DNA of 64,000 nucleotides from Actibacterium sp. MT2.3-13A (GTDB lineage: Bacteria > Pseudomonadota > Alphaproteobacteria > Rhodobacterales > Rhodobacteraceae), in contig NZ_JAGSOU010000009.1 in assembly GCF_018139985.1 (NCBI RefSeq), positions 89,005-153,004 of the forward strand, in the 5' to 3' direction. The number at the start of each line of letters is the position of its first letter. Positions within the stretch are counted from its first letter, which is position 1. A program made the translations under genes and the position numbers. Shown one piece after another: positions 36,656-46,877 of the stretch. The notes under the pieces were generated by a model. It had not been told where the DNA came from. It saw only the letters and a list, made by a program, of their open reading frames with translations, and searched no databases.

Positions 36656-37495
36656 TCAGCGCTGCCGCCGGGCCATGAAGGCCAGACGCTCGAAGAGCTG
36701 CACGTCCTGTTCGTTCTTCAGCAGCGCGCCGTGCAGGCGGGGCAGGGCGTCGGTGCCTTCGCGCTTCAGGTCCTCGGGGCTCAGATCCTCGGCCAGCAGC
36801 AGCTTCAGCCAGTCCAGAACCTCGGAGGTGGAGGGCTTCTTCTTCAGCCCGGTGGTCTCGCGGATCTCGTAGAACTGGGTCAGCGCGGTGGTCAGCAGCC
36901 GGTCCTTGATGCCGGGGAAATGCACCTCGACGATCCGCTTCATCGTCTCCAGGTCGGGGAAGCGGATGTAGTGGAAGAAACAGCGGCGCAGAAAGGCGTC
37001 GGGCAGTTCCTTTTCGTTGTTCGAGGTGATGATGACCACGGGCCGCGTGCGGGCGCGCACCGTCTCGCCGGTCTCGTAGACATGGAACTCCATCTTGTCG
37101 AGTTCCTGCAGAAGGTCGTTGGGGAACTCGATGTCCGCCTTGTCGATCTCGTCGATCAGCAGCACCGTCTTGCCCTGCGATTCGAAGGCCTGCCAGAGCT
37201 TTCCCTTGCGGATGTAGTTGCGCACGTCGTGCACCCGCTCGTCGCCGAGCTGGCTGTCGCGCAGACGGCTCACGGCGTCATATTCGTAAAGGCCCTGCGC
37301 GGCCTTGGTGGTGGATTTGATATGCCATTCGATGATCGGCAGATTCAGGGCGCCCGCCACCTGCTTGGCCAGTTCCGTCTTGCCGGTTCCGGGCTCGCCC
37401 TTGACCAGCAGGGGGCGCTCCAGCGCCACGGCGGCATTGACGGCCACCGCCAGGTCCTCGGTCGCCACATACGAATCGGTTCCGGCAAATTTCAT
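36656..37495 (-). CDS. MoxR-family AAA+ ATPase
   Basis: 279 residues. Walker A GEPGTGKTEL (about 36-45), Walker B VLLIDEIDKAD (about 101-111), sensor 1 IITSNNEKELPDAFLRRC with arginine finger, and a C-terminal helical lid. MoxR proteins act as chaperone-like ATPases with VWA partners; the VWA protein is the last gene of this cluster. It is divergent from dksA. Confidence 0.93.
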   Translation of the reverse strand: MKFAGTDSYVATEDLAVAVNAAVALERPLLVKGEPGTGKTELAKQVAGALNLPIIEWHIKSTTKAAQGLYEYDAVSRLRDSQLGDERVHDVRNYIRKGKLWQAFESQGKTVLLIDEIDKADIEFPNDLLQELDKMEFHVYETGETVRARTRPVVIITSNNEKELPDAFLRRCFFHYIRFPDLETMKRIVEVHFPGIKDRLLTTALTQFYEIRETTGLKKKPSTSEVLDWLKLLLAEDLSPEDLKREGTDALPRLHGALLKNEQDVQLFERLAFMARRQR

Positions 37496-37672
37496 CGGTT
37501 TTTCCTGCTGCTAGCGCTCGTTCCTAGGCCCGCGGGCCTGGGCACAAAAAGCCACAAAGCGGGACTATATGCTAGTGACATCCCCAGCGCATTGGGATAA
37601 ACGCTGCGCCAGGAGAGCCGGGTGACTGACGTGACAACAACAGCCGGGCCCGCGCTGCGAGAGGAACCAGGT

Positions 37673-38095
37673 ATGAAAGCCGAAGTTTTTCTGCCAGAGG
37701 ATTATCGCCCCGCGGAGGATGAGCCGTTCATGAACGAGCGGCAGCTCGAATATTTCCGCCGCAAGCTGATCGCTCTGAAGACCGAACTTCTTGACGAAAG
37801 CAAATCCACCATCGAGGGGCTGCAGGACGGCACCCGCAACATTCCCGACGTGGCCGACCGCGCCAGCGAAGAGACCGACCGGGCGCTGGAACTGCGGATC
37901 CGCGACCGCCAGCGCAAGCTGGTGGCCAAGATCGACGCCGCGCTGCGCCGCATCGAAGAGGGCGAATATGGTTACTGCCAGGAGACCGGCGAACCCATCT
38001 CGCTGAAGCGGCTGGATGCCCGCCCGACCACCACGCTCAGCCTCGAGGCGCAGGAGCGTCACGAGCGGCGCGAGAAGGTCCACCGCGACGACTGA
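37673..38095 (+). CDS. dksA: RNA polymerase-binding transcription factor DksA, degenerate zinc finger
   Basis: 140 residues. Coiled coil with tip DVADRAS preserving the three tip residues of E. coli DksA (Asp71, Asp74, Ala76 equivalents). In the globular domain only one of four zinc cysteines remains (GYCQETG; the second pair reads LSLEAQ). Single-Cys DksA is functional in Rhodobacter sphaeroides by my recollection of published work. ATG 37673 (MKAEVFLPEDYRP) has GAGAGGAACC upstream; an in-frame start at 37622 adds 17 residues. Confidence 0.92.
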   Translation: MKAEVFLPEDYRPAEDEPFMNERQLEYFRRKLIALKTELLDESKSTIEGLQDGTRNIPDVADRASEETDRALELRIRDRQRKLVAKIDAALRRIEEGEYGYCQETGEPISLKRLDARPTTTLSLEAQERHERREKVHRDD

Positions 38096-38126
38096 GCCGG
38101 CCACCCGCCGGTTCGCGCCGCCAATT

Positions 38127-38160
38127 CACCGGGGCCGCCGCGTCCCGGTGTTTTCGTCTT
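38127..38160 (+). terminator. Terminator of dksA
   Basis: CACCGGG (38127-38133) pairs with CCCGGTG (38144-38150) over a 10-base loop, followed by TTTTCGTCTT. It lies 32 bases after the dksA stop and 14 bases before the next start codon. Confidence 0.75.
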
Positions 38161-38173
38161 GAGGAGCCCGCCC

Positions 38174-39346
38174 GTGCTGACAGGCCGCGACATCACCGTT
38201 CTGGGCGGCGGCATCGCCGGGCTGACCGCGGCGATCGCGCTTGCGCGGCGCGGCGCCTGCGTCACCGTCTTCGAACAGGCCGAGGCCATCGGCGAGGTCG
38301 GCGCCGGCCTGCAGATCAGCCCCAACGGCGCGGCGGTGCTCTGCGCGCTGGGGATGGGCGAAGCGCTGGCGCGCCTCGGCCAGCGCGCCGCGGCGGTCTC
38401 GCTGCGCGACTTCGCCGCCGGGCGCGAGGTAGTGCGCCTCGATCTGTCCGGCGCGGCGGGCCCCTATTACTTCGTCCATCGCGCAGATCTGGTGGGGATG
38501 CTGGCCGATGCCGCGCGCGCCGAGGGGGTCAAGCTGCGCCTGCTTCAGCGGATCGCTTCGGTCCGGGTCGGCGCCGGGGGCGCCAGCCTGACCACGGCGC
38601 AGGGCGCGGTGGTCAACGCGCGGCTGCTGATCGGGGCCGATGGGTTGCATTCGGTGGTGCGCGGGGCGCTGAACGGGGCGGACCAGCCGTTCTTTACCGG
38701 GCAGGTGGCCTGGCGCGCGCTGGTGCCCGCGGCGGGCGATGTCGCGCCCGAGGCGCGGGTCTACATGGGGCCGGGCCGGCATCTGGTCTGCTACCCGCTG
38801 CGCGGCGGGAAACTGATCAACCTCGTCGCCGTGCAGGAGCGCGAGAACTGGGCCGACGAGGGCTGGCACCATCCCGACGACCCGGCCAATCTGCGCGCCG
38901 CCTTCGCCGGTTTCGGCGCGGAGGTGCAGGCGCTGTTGGCGCGGGTCGAGGAGGTCTATCTGTGGGGCCTGTTCCGCCATCCCGTCGCGCCGGTCTGGCA
39001 CCGCGGCGCGGCGGCGATCCTAGGCGACGCCGCCCATCCCACGCTGCCCTTCCTCGCGCAGGGCGCGAACATGGCGCTGGAGGATGCCTGGGTGCTGGCC
39101 TCAACCCTGGCCGCGCATGACAGCACCGAGGCCGCGCTCGCCGCCTATCAGGCCGCCCGGCAGGAGCGCTGCGCGCGCATCGTCGAGGCCGCCAGCCGCA
39201 ACGCCCGCAACTACCACCTCAGCTTCCCGCCGCTGCGCGCCGCAGCCCATGCCGCGCTGCGCCTCGGCGGTCGGCTTGCGCCCGACCGCATGCTGGGCCG
39301 GTTCGCCTGGCTCTATGGTCATGACGTGACGCGCGCCCATCCCTGA
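38174..39346 (+). CDS. FAD-dependent aromatic-ring-hydroxylase-type monooxygenase
   Basis: 390 residues of the class A flavin monooxygenase family (salicylate hydroxylase/UbiH-like). FAD fingerprints: GGGIAGLTAAIALARRG (about 11-27), the DG motif LLIGADGLHSVVR, and GDAAHPTLPFLAQGANMALED (GD motif). GTG 38174 is chosen because GAGGAG is seven bases upstream and the Rossmann strand starts at once. Substrate unknown; no ring-cleavage genes are adjacent. Confidence 0.9.
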   Translation: MLTGRDITVLGGGIAGLTAAIALARRGACVTVFEQAEAIGEVGAGLQISPNGAAVLCALGMGEALARLGQRAAAVSLRDFAAGREVVRLDLSGAAGPYYFVHRADLVGMLADAARAEGVKLRLLQRIASVRVGAGGASLTTAQGAVVNARLLIGADGLHSVVRGALNGADQPFFTGQVAWRALVPAAGDVAPEARVYMGPGRHLVCYPLRGGKLINLVAVQERENWADEGWHHPDDPANLRAAFAGFGAEVQALLARVEEVYLWGLFRHPVAPVWHRGAAAILGDAAHPTLPFLAQGANMALEDAWVLASTLAAHDSTEAALAAYQAARQERCARIVEAASRNARNYHLSFPPLRAAAHAALRLGGRLAPDRMLGRFAWLYGHDVTRAHP

Positions 39347-39404
39347 CGGGGCTTTCCTTCGCCGCGCGGGCCGCTAATCTGGCGCGCAAACGAAGGAGGG
39401 ACGC

Positions 39405-40367
39405 ATGGCGCTCGAAGACGCGAAAACACAGGTGGACACGGCCTTTACCCGCAAGGGATACCGCGGGCTGTCCTATGAGAACGCCTTCGGCGGCGCGCCC
39501 AGCTTCCTGCGCCGCAGCTATTCCAAGGACCTGACCAGCGTCGATCTGGCGATCACCGGCATCCCCTTCGACCAGGCGGTGACCAACCGCCCCGGCACCC
39601 GCCTCGGCCCGCGCGCGATTCGAGAGGCGAGCGCGCTTCAGGCCTTCGACCCGCCCTATGGCTGGGGTTACAACCCGCTGGAGGAGTTCAGCATCGCCGA
39701 TTACGGCGACATGGCCTTCGACTACGCCAACGTGCCCGGCTTCCCGGCCGCGCTGCAGGCGCATATGGCGGGCATCCTGGAGGCCGGCGCCGGGGCGATC
39801 ACGCTGGGCGGAGACCACTACATTACCTTCCCCATCCTCAAGGCCCATGCCGAGAAATACGGCCCCCTGTCGCTGCTGCAGTTCGATGCCCACACCGACA
39901 CCTGGGCGGATGACGATTTCGACCGGATCGACCACGGCACCATGTTCTACAAGGCGGTGAAATCGGGAATCGTGGACCCGAGAACCTCCGTCCAGGTGGG
40001 AATCCGCACCGAAAACCCCGACACGCTGGGCGTCAACATCATCGACGCGCGCGAGGTGCATGAGAAGGGACCCGCCGCGGCGGTGGCGAAGATCAAGGCG
40101 ATCCTCGGCGATCGCCCGACCTACGTCACCTTCGACATCGACGCGCTCGACCCCGCCTTCGCGCCGGGCACCGGCACGCCGGTCTGGGGCGGTCTGACCT
40201 CGGCGCAGGCGGCGCATATGCTGCGTGACCTCGCGGGGATCAACATGGTCGGCGGCGACGTGGTCGAGGTCTCGCCGCCCTTCGACACCACCGGCGCCAC
40301 CGCCATCGCCGGCGCCCATGTGGCGATGGAGTTGATCTGCCTGTGGGGCTGGACCCGCAGAAAATGA
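39405..40367 (+). CDS. speB: Agmatinase (arginase/ureohydrolase family)
   Basis: 320 residues. The binuclear manganese site is complete: GGDHY (about 139), DAHTDTW (about 163-169) and DIDALDPAFAPGTGTP (about 245-260). By family it hydrolyses agmatine to putrescine and urea; other guanidino-acid hydrolases look similar, so the substrate is probable rather than certain. AAGGAGGGACGC precedes the ATG. It overlaps the next gene by four bases. Confidence 0.88.
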   Translation: MALEDAKTQVDTAFTRKGYRGLSYENAFGGAPSFLRRSYSKDLTSVDLAITGIPFDQAVTNRPGTRLGPRAIREASALQAFDPPYGWGYNPLEEFSIADYGDMAFDYANVPGFPAALQAHMAGILEAGAGAITLGGDHYITFPILKAHAEKYGPLSLLQFDAHTDTWADDDFDRIDHGTMFYKAVKSGIVDPRTSVQVGIRTENPDTLGVNIIDAREVHEKGPAAAVAKIKAILGDRPTYVTFDIDALDPAFAPGTGTPVWGGLTSAQAAHMLRDLAGINMVGGDVVEVSPPFDTTGATAIAGAHVAMELICLWGWTRRK

Positions 40368-40810
40368 AGGCGCGGCTGAGGCAGTTCCTGTTCAGCACGC
40401 TGACGCTGCTGGCGCTGATCGCGGTCTCGGGCGCGCTCTATATCCGCGTGGCGCCGATGGATGTGGCGGAGGTCCACCGCACCTATCCCGGCCACGGTCC
40501 GGGCGACTGGCCCATGCCGGGCGGGTTCGAGGCGGTGCGCGCAGTCGGGGGTGACCCGCAGGCGGCGCTGGCCCGGCTCGACGCGATCATCCTCGCCACG
40601 CCGCGCACGCGGGCTCTGGCAGGGGCGGTCGCGGAGGGGCATGTCAGCTATGTCACCCGCTCCGCCGTCTGGGGCTTCCCGGACACAACCAATGTCTGGC
40701 TGGAGGGCGCGCTGCTGCATATCCGGGGCCACCTGCGCTTCGGCGGTTCAGATCTGGGCGTCAATCGACGCAGGATCGAGGGCTGGCTGCAGGCCCTCGG
40801 GCAGCCGTGA
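40364..40810 (+). CDS. DUF1499 family membrane-anchored protein
   Basis: 148 residues with an N-terminal anchor or signal (about 5-27, RQFLFSTLTLLALIAVSGALYI) and a DUF1499 domain (about 45-145) including YVTRSAVWGFPDTTNVWLEG and LRFGGSDLGVNRRRIEGWL. Function unknown; probably periplasmic. Its 3' end overlaps the convergent small gene by 63 bases. Confidence 0.83.
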   Translation: MKARLRQFLFSTLTLLALIAVSGALYIRVAPMDVAEVHRTYPGHGPGDWPMPGGFEAVRAVGGDPQAALARLDAIILATPRTRALAGAVAEGHVSYVTRSAVWGFPDTTNVWLEGALLHIRGHLRFGGSDLGVNRRRIEGWLQALGQP

Positions 40811-41035
40811 CGACACGCAGCCCCGCCCCGTGTCGCGCCAGATCGGGTTGTTCAGCGCCATCTCGCAGCGTGCGATGAAGGCGCGGCCATCGACGAACAG
40901 GCAGATCTCCTCGCCCATCTCCACACGGCCGCCGGTGCTGTCGGTGCAGTAGCACTCGATCACCCTGCCGCCGGGTGTTGTCACGTCGGCCAGCGCGGGA
41001 GGGGCGACAAGCCCGAGGATCACGATCAGGCGCAT
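40748..41035 (-). CDS. Small secreted cysteine-rich hypothetical protein
   Basis: 95 residues: signal peptide (about 1-15, MRLIVILGLVAPPALA) and a mature part with five cysteines (ECYCTD, EEICLF, ARCEM, GRGCVS). No family recognised. Starts at 41035 or at the adjacent ATG 41038. The 3' end overlaps the DUF1499 gene on the other strand. An exported protein with disulfides is likely, but the role is unknown. Confidence 0.68.
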   Translation of the reverse strand: MRLIVILGLVAPPALADVTTPGGRVIECYCTDSTGGRVEMGEEICLFVDGRAFIARCEMALNNPIWRDTGRGCVSSRLPEGLQPALDPASIDAQI

Positions 41036-41107
41036 CATGGCCAAACATAGCACGGATGCGCCCCTTGACCACGCCTGCGGCTTGGGCAAAACACGCTCAT
41101 GGTTCCC

Positions 41108-42147
<1,040 letters not shown>

Positions 42148-42151
<4 letters not shown>

Positions 42152-42975
42152 CCGGCAACGCCGCCCTGGCCGCGGCCACGCGCCGGCTGCGCGCCGCCGG
42201 CATCCCCGACGCCCCGCGCGACGCCCGCCGCCTGCTGGCCCATGCGATGGGAATCGCCCCCGACCGGCTGGTGCTGCATCTGTCCGAGGAGATGTCCGAC
42301 GCGGCCGAAGCCGCCTTCGACGCCCTGCTTTCCCGCCGCGAACGGCGCGAGCCGGTGTCGCACATCATCGGCAGCCGCGCCTTCTATGGCCGCGCTTTCC
42401 ACGTCACCCGCGACGTGCTCGACCCGCGCCCCGAGACCGAGACCCTGGTCGAACTGGCCCTGTCCCAGCCCTTTTCGCGGGTGCTCGACCTCGGCACAGG
42501 CTCGGGCTGCATCCTGCTGACGCTGCTGGCCGAACGCGCGCAGGCCACCGGCCTCGGCGTGGACCTGTCGGAGGCCGCGCTGGCGGTGGCGCGGCAGAAC
42601 GCCCGGACGCTGGGCATCGCGCGGGCCGCGTTCCTGCGTTCCGACTGGTGCGGGGCGGTGCAGGGGCAGTTTGACCTGATCGTCTCAAACCCGCCCTATA
42701 TCGCCGCCGATGAAATGCCTGGCCTCGCCCCCGAGGTGCGCGACTGGGAGCCGGAAATGGCGCTCAGCCCCGGCGGCGACGGGCTCGACGCCTACCGCGC
42801 CATCGCCGCCTGCGCCCCCCCGCATCTGGCGCCGAACGGCCGCCTGATGGTCGAGATCGGCCCCACGCAAGGCGCCGCCGTGGCCGCCCTTTTGCGGGTG
42901 GCGGGGCTTGAAAACATCGCCGTTCATGCCGATATGGATGGTCGGGACCGGGTGGTTAGCGCGGCAAAACCGTGA
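42148..42975 (+). CDS. prmC: Release-factor glutamine methyltransferase
   Basis: Methylates the GGQ glutamine of release factors RF1/RF2. 275 residues: N-terminal helical domain (about 1-80) and Rossmann domain with [18 protein letters not shown] (about 113-130) and the NPPY catalytic motif (about 181-184). The GTG start overlaps the prfA stop, matching the conserved prfA-prmC pair. Confidence 0.94.
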
Positions 42976-43200
42976 CATCTGCGCCGCCAAAGGCGCAAAA
43001 ACGCAGCCGGAACCGCCCGGGGAAGACATTTTTCCCTTGTCTTGACGGCCTCTAAATGGTTAGTCGGACATGCGAGCGGAGGGATGCACTCTGCGGTCCC
43101 CCTCGCGCGAAAGCCAGAAATCGCAAGGACCCGGCACTGCCCGACAAGGGCTCACACAGGGTCATAAAATGCCACACTAAGGCTGGAAACCAGTACGAAA

Positions 43201-43746
43201 ATGAGATCATCCAAGTCACGATCGCGGTCGAAGTCGAGCCGCCAGCGTTCGGTCGGGAACATCGTCAACCGCGTCTTCGACAGTTCGGGCCCCGAGGGTA
43301 AGGTGCGCGGCACGCCGCAGCAGATCATCGAAAAGTACAACCAGCTGGCCCGCGACGCCCAGTTGGCCAACGACCGCGTGGCGGCTGAGAACTTCCAGCA
43401 GCACGCCGAACACTACGCCCGCATGCTGAGCGAGGCCCAGCGAGAGCAGGATGCCCGCCGCGAGCAGCAGGAACAGCAGGACCGCGAGCGCCAGCAGCAG
43501 CGCGAGCAGCAGCAGCGCGACCAGCGCCCGCCGCAGCCCGAGGCCGAGGAGCAACCCGCCGACGTGATCGACCTGATCGGCGACGAGGGCGACAGCGGCC
43601 TGGTGGAAACGCCGGAGCAGAAGGCCCCGCCGAAACGCCGCGCGCCGCGCAAGCCCAAGCCCAAGGCCGAGCCTGTGTCCGAATCCGCAGACAACGCCGC
43701 CAGCGGCGAGGGCGAAAATACCCCGCAGGCTCCCGCGGCCGAATGA
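43201..43746 (+). CDS. DUF4167 domain protein
   Basis: 181 residues. A basic N-terminus (MRSSKSRSRSKSSRQRS) precedes the DUF4167 core (about 17-85; GNIVNRVFDSSGPEGKVRGTPQQIIEKYNQLARDAQ). The rest is low-complexity: a Gln/Arg/Glu-rich coiled coil (about 80-110) and a Lys/Pro/Ala-rich tail. The family is alphaproteobacterial, typically next to prfA-prmC as here, and its basic, disordered make-up suggests RNA or ribosome association (inferred). The 225-base upstream gap contains a TTGACG element near 43041. Confidence 0.88.
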   Translation: MRSSKSRSRSKSSRQRSVGNIVNRVFDSSGPEGKVRGTPQQIIEKYNQLARDAQLANDRVAAENFQQHAEHYARMLSEAQREQDARREQQEQQDRERQQQREQQQRDQRPPQPEAEEQPADVIDLIGDEGDSGLVETPEQKAPPKRRAPRKPKPKAEPVSESADNAASGEGENTPQAPAAE

Positions 43747-43756
43747 CCGGCCCCCG

Positions 43757-43776
43757 GGGGCGCCGCGTTGCGCCCC
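43757..43776. terminator. Hairpin between DUF4167 gene and rsmA
   Basis: GGGGCGC (43757-43763) pairs with GCGCCCC (43770-43776) over six bases, in the 42-base gap between convergent genes. No T-run is present, so it is a weak terminator candidate. Confidence 0.4.
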
Positions 43777-43788
43777 TGATCGGCCCTG

Positions 43789-44625
43789 TCAGGCCAGTGC
43801 GCGCGCCAGCGCGCAGAACCCCTCCAGCGGCACCTGCTCGGCGCGCAGCGTGGGCTCCAGCCCGGCGCTCCTCAGCCGCTCCTCGATGTCCGGCGCCAGC
43901 CCCTTGAGCGAGGCGCGCAGCATCTTGCGCCGCTGGTTGAAAGCCGCGGCCACCACCCGGCTCAGCACCTTCGCGTCGGCCGGGTAGCGCGGCGCGGGCA
44001 GCGCCTGCAGATGCACCACGGCCGAATGGATCTTGGGCGGCGGGGTGAAGGCCTCGGGCGGCAGGATCATGACGATCTTCGCCTCCGCGCGCCACTGTGC
44101 CAGGATCGCCAGCCGGCCATAGGCCTTGGAGCCGGGCTGCGCCACGATGCGCTCGGCCACCTCCTTCTGGAACATCAGCGTCAGGCTCTCCCAGAAGGGC
44201 GGCCAGGTCTCCGGCGTCAGCCAGCGCACCAGCAACTCGGTGCCGACGTTGTAGGGCAGGTTGGCCACCACCCGGATCGGCGGCGTCAGATGCGCGATGG
44301 GGTCGATCTCAAGCGCGTCGCCGCTGATCACCTCCAGCCGCCCTGGATAGGCGGCGGCGATCTCGGCCAGCGCGGGCAGGCAGCGGGCGTCCTTTTCGAC
44401 CGCCAGCACCCGGCGCGCGCCCTCGGCCAGCAGCCCGCGGGTCAGGCCGCCGGGGCCGGGTCCCACCTCCAGCACGTCGCAGCCGCTCAACTCGCCGGCC
44501 TGGCGCGCGATCTTGGCGGTCAGGTTCAGGTCCAGAAGGAAATTCTGCCCCAGCGTCTTCTTCGCCGACAGCCCATGCGTGGCGATGACCTCGCGCAGGG
44601 GCGGCAGCCCGTCGATCGCACTCAT
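43789..44625 (-). CDS. rsmA: 16S rRNA dimethyladenosine transferase (KsgA)
   Basis: Dimethylates two adjacent adenosines near the 3' end of 16S rRNA. 278 residues. SAM motif [15 protein letters not shown] (about 52-66), [11 protein letters not shown] with the catalytic NLPY (about 118-121). Last gene of the lptFG-lptD-surA-pdxA-rsmA cluster, 52 bases after pdxA. Confidence 0.95.
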   Translation of the reverse strand: MSAIDGLPPLREVIATHGLSAKKTLGQNFLLDLNLTAKIARQAGELSGCDVLEVGPGPGGLTRGLLAEGARRVLAVEKDARCLPALAEIAAAYPGRLEVISGDALEIDPIAHLTPPIRVVANLPYNVGTELLVRWLTPETWPPFWESLTLMFQKEVAERIVAQPGSKAYGRLAILAQWRAEAKIVMILPPEAFTPPPKIHSAVVHLQALPAPRYPADAKVLSRVVAAAFNQRRKMLRASLKGLAPDIEERLRSAGLEPTLRAEQVPLEGFCALARALA

Positions 44626-44648
44626 GCCGTCGCCTTTCTTCTGGCCGT

Positions 44649-44667
44649 AAATATCCCCGCCGGAGGC
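44649..44667 (-). repeat. Putative dispersed intergenic motif
   Basis: On the minus strand GCCTCCGGCGGGGATATTT lies in the 52-base gap between pdxA and rsmA. I recall the same motif in many Rhodobacteraceae intergenic regions. It has an imperfect CCTCCGGCGGGG dyad, which suits a short RNA hairpin. Only one copy is in this window. Confidence 0.45.
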
Positions 44668-44677
44668 ATGAAATTCT

Positions 44678-45649
44678 TCACGCGCCGCGTGCCCGCGCCA
44701 TGCGCTCGGCCATCTCCAGCGCGGCGATCAGGCTCGACGGGTCGGCGCGGCCGGTGCCGGCGATGTCGAAGGCGGTGCCGTGATCGGGCGAGGTGCGGAT
44801 GAAGGGCAGCCCCAGCGTCACGTTCACCCCGCGGGCGAAATCCAGCGTCTTGATCGGGATCAGCGCCTGGTCGTGATACATGCAGATCGCCACGTCGTAG
44901 CGGCGGCGCGCCTCTTCGTGGAACATGGTGTCGGCGGGCAGGGGGCCGACGATGTCCATCCCCTCGGCGCGCAGGCCGTCGAGCACCGGCACGATCAGCG
45001 CCTGCTCCTCCTGGCCCATCGCGCCGCCCTCGCCGGCATGGGGGTTCAGCCCCGCCACGGCGATGCGCGGCTCCTCGATCCCGAAATCGCGGACCAGCGC
45101 GGCATGGGTGATGCGGATCGTGTCGCGCAGCAGCGGCGTCTTCAGCGTGTGCGCCACCCGCGACAGCGGGATGTGGATGGTGACCGGCACCACCCTGAGC
45201 GCCGCGCAGGCCAGCATCATCACCACCCGCTTCACCCCCGCCAGATGGGCGAGGTATTCGGTATGGCCGGGATAGGCGAAATCCGCCCCGTCCTTCAGCG
45301 CCTTCTTGTTGATCGGGTTGGTGCACAGCGCGCTGGCGTGGCCCTCCTGCACCAGCTCCACCGCGCGGGCGATGCTGGCGATCACGGCCGCGGCGTTCTC
45401 CGGCGCGGGCGCGCCCGGAACGGCCGGCGCGGGGAAGGGCTGCGCCAGCACCGGCAGGCCGACGGCGGCGGCGTGCACCGCCTCCTCGGGGCGGTGGATC
45501 TCGACGTGTTTGGTGCCCTCGGGCAGATGTGCGGGATCGCCGATCCAGAAGAATGGCAGCCGCGCGCCCAGCACCTCCCAGGCCTTGACGGTGATCTCGG
45601 GGGCGACGCCCGCGGGCTCGCCGGCGGTGAGGGCGATCGGCGGGCGCAT
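44678..45649 (-). CDS. pdxA: 4-hydroxythreonine-4-phosphate dehydrogenase
   Basis: NAD+-dependent enzyme of de novo pyridoxal-phosphate synthesis. 323 residues. Signatures: [12 protein letters not shown] at the N-terminus, metal-ligand histidines in [28 protein letters not shown], and [16 protein letters not shown] 45649 overlaps the surA stop by one base; a GTG at 45652 would overlap by four. Confidence 0.94.
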   Translation of the reverse strand: MRPPIALTAGEPAGVAPEITVKAWEVLGARLPFFWIGDPAHLPEGTKHVEIHRPEEAVHAAAVGLPVLAQPFPAPAVPGAPAPENAAAVIASIARAVELVQEGHASALCTNPINKKALKDGADFAYPGHTEYLAHLAGVKRVVMMLACAALRVVPVTIHIPLSRVAHTLKTPLLRDTIRITHAALVRDFGIEEPRIAVAGLNPHAGEGGAMGQEEQALIVPVLDGLRAEGMDIVGPLPADTMFHEEARRRYDVAICMYHDQALIPIKTLDFARGVNVTLGLPFIRTSPDHGTAFDIAGTGRADPSSLIAALEMAERMARARGA

Positions 45650-46851
45650 CACGGATACCGGATGATGGCGTCGGCGCGCAGTTCGGCGAGGTAGCCCTCG
45701 GCATAGGCGCCGAGACGCTGGTTCAGCAGGCGCTGGCGCACCGCCGTGCGGTCCACGTCCTCTCCCAGGGCGGGCGTCCGGCCGCAGAGCATCAGCAGCG
45801 AGGGCGCGCCGCCGCGGGTCAGGAGCGCGGTCTCGCCCTCGTCGAGCTTGGCCAGTTCCAGCGCGATGTCGTCGGGCAGTTCGGCCACCACCCTGGCCTC
45901 GCGCAGCAGGCGGTCCTCGGGCAGACCCCTGGCCACGCCGTAGAGATCGTCGCAGGTATCGACCTCGGCAGCGACGCGCGCGGCCTCCTCCGGCGTGCCG
46001 CGCTCGAGGAAGAAGCGGGCGTATTCGATCGACAGGGTCTCGGGCTCGGCGACCTCGGTTTCCGCGATCGCGCGCAGCTGGAACAGCGCGATGGCGTTGG
46101 TCACCGGGATCGGGTCCGACACCTCGCCCGGCGCCAGTCCCAGCACGGCGGCGGCGATCTGCGGCGGCAGGGTGGCGAGGTCGAGCCAGTCGATCCGCCC
46201 GCCGCGCTCGCGCGAGGGCGAGACCGAGTATTGCTGCGCCGCCGCGGCAAAGCCGGCGGCGGTGGTGATGTCGCGGCTCAGCCGGCCCGCCAGCGTCTGC
46301 GACTCCGCCTTCCGCTCGGGGGTGTCGGCGGGCAGGATGATCTCGGACAGCAGCACCCGCGCCCCGCCGCGCTGCGAGGACAGCGCGATGGCGCGGTCGA
46401 TCTCGGTCTCGGTGATCTGGGCGCGCGGGCCGAAGCGGGCGCGGATGACCTCGCGCCAGGCGATGCCGGCCTCGACGAAATCGCGGAAGGTCTGGGCGGC
46501 GATCCCGCCCTGTCCGATGGCGGCGACGAACTGCTCGGTGGTCAGGTTGGCGCGGCCCGCGAATTCCTCCATCCCGGTCTCGACCTGCTCGGGCTCCAGC
46601 GCGATGCCGAGATCCTTGGCGGCGTCCATCCGCAGCCGGTCGTCGATCAGGCCTTTGATGGCCTCCTCCTCCAGATCGCCGGGGCTGTTGAGCAGCTTGA
46701 GGAACAGCATGCGCTGCTCCACCTCGTAATTGGTGATGGCGCGGTCGTTGACGATCACCCGCGGCGCGAAGGGGCCGCCCTGCTGGGCCGTGGCGGCGCC
46801 AGCGGTCAGCACCAGCAAAAGGACGGTGAAAAGGCGGGTCAGTCGGGTCAT
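45649..46851 (-). CDS. surA: Periplasmic chaperone SurA (peptidylprolyl isomerase)
   Basis: Folds outer-membrane proteins. 400 residues: signal peptide (about 1-22, ending TAGAATA-Q), SurA_N domain (about 30-150), and a parvulin-type domain (about 165-270: GGARVLLSEIILPADTP, REGG-like SRERGGRIDWLDLATLP). Only one parvulin domain is clear, while the E. coli protein has two. The position between lptD and pdxA is conserved in Proteobacteria. Confidence 0.92.
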   Translation of the reverse strand: MTRLTRLFTVLLLVLTAGAATAQQGGPFAPRVIVNDRAITNYEVEQRMLFLKLLNSPGDLEEEAIKGLIDDRLRMDAAKDLGIALEPEQVETGMEEFAGRANLTTEQFVAAIGQGGIAAQTFRDFVEAGIAWREVIRARFGPRAQITETEIDRAIALSSQRGGARVLLSEIILPADTPERKAESQTLAGRLSRDITTAAGFAAAAQQYSVSPSRERGGRIDWLDLATLPPQIAAAVLGLAPGEVSDPIPVTNAIALFQLRAIAETEVAEPETLSIEYARFFLERGTPEEAARVAAEVDTCDDLYGVARGLPEDRLLREARVVAELPDDIALELAKLDEGETALLTRGGAPSLLMLCGRTPALGEDVDRTAVRQRLLNQRLGAYAEGYLAELRADAIIRYP

Positions 46852-46877
46852 TCTTGGCGTCCGTTCTGCGCGTCGTG

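Noticed and set aside
42980..42997. Terminator after prmC (TGCGCC/GGCGCA hairpin)
   Set aside because: The stem is followed by A residues on the plus strand, not T, so it would not terminate prmC transcripts.
43421..43520. CAG-type repeat region as a repeat element
   Set aside because: It encodes the Gln/Arg/Glu-rich coiled coil of the DUF4167 protein; codon-level low complexity explains it.
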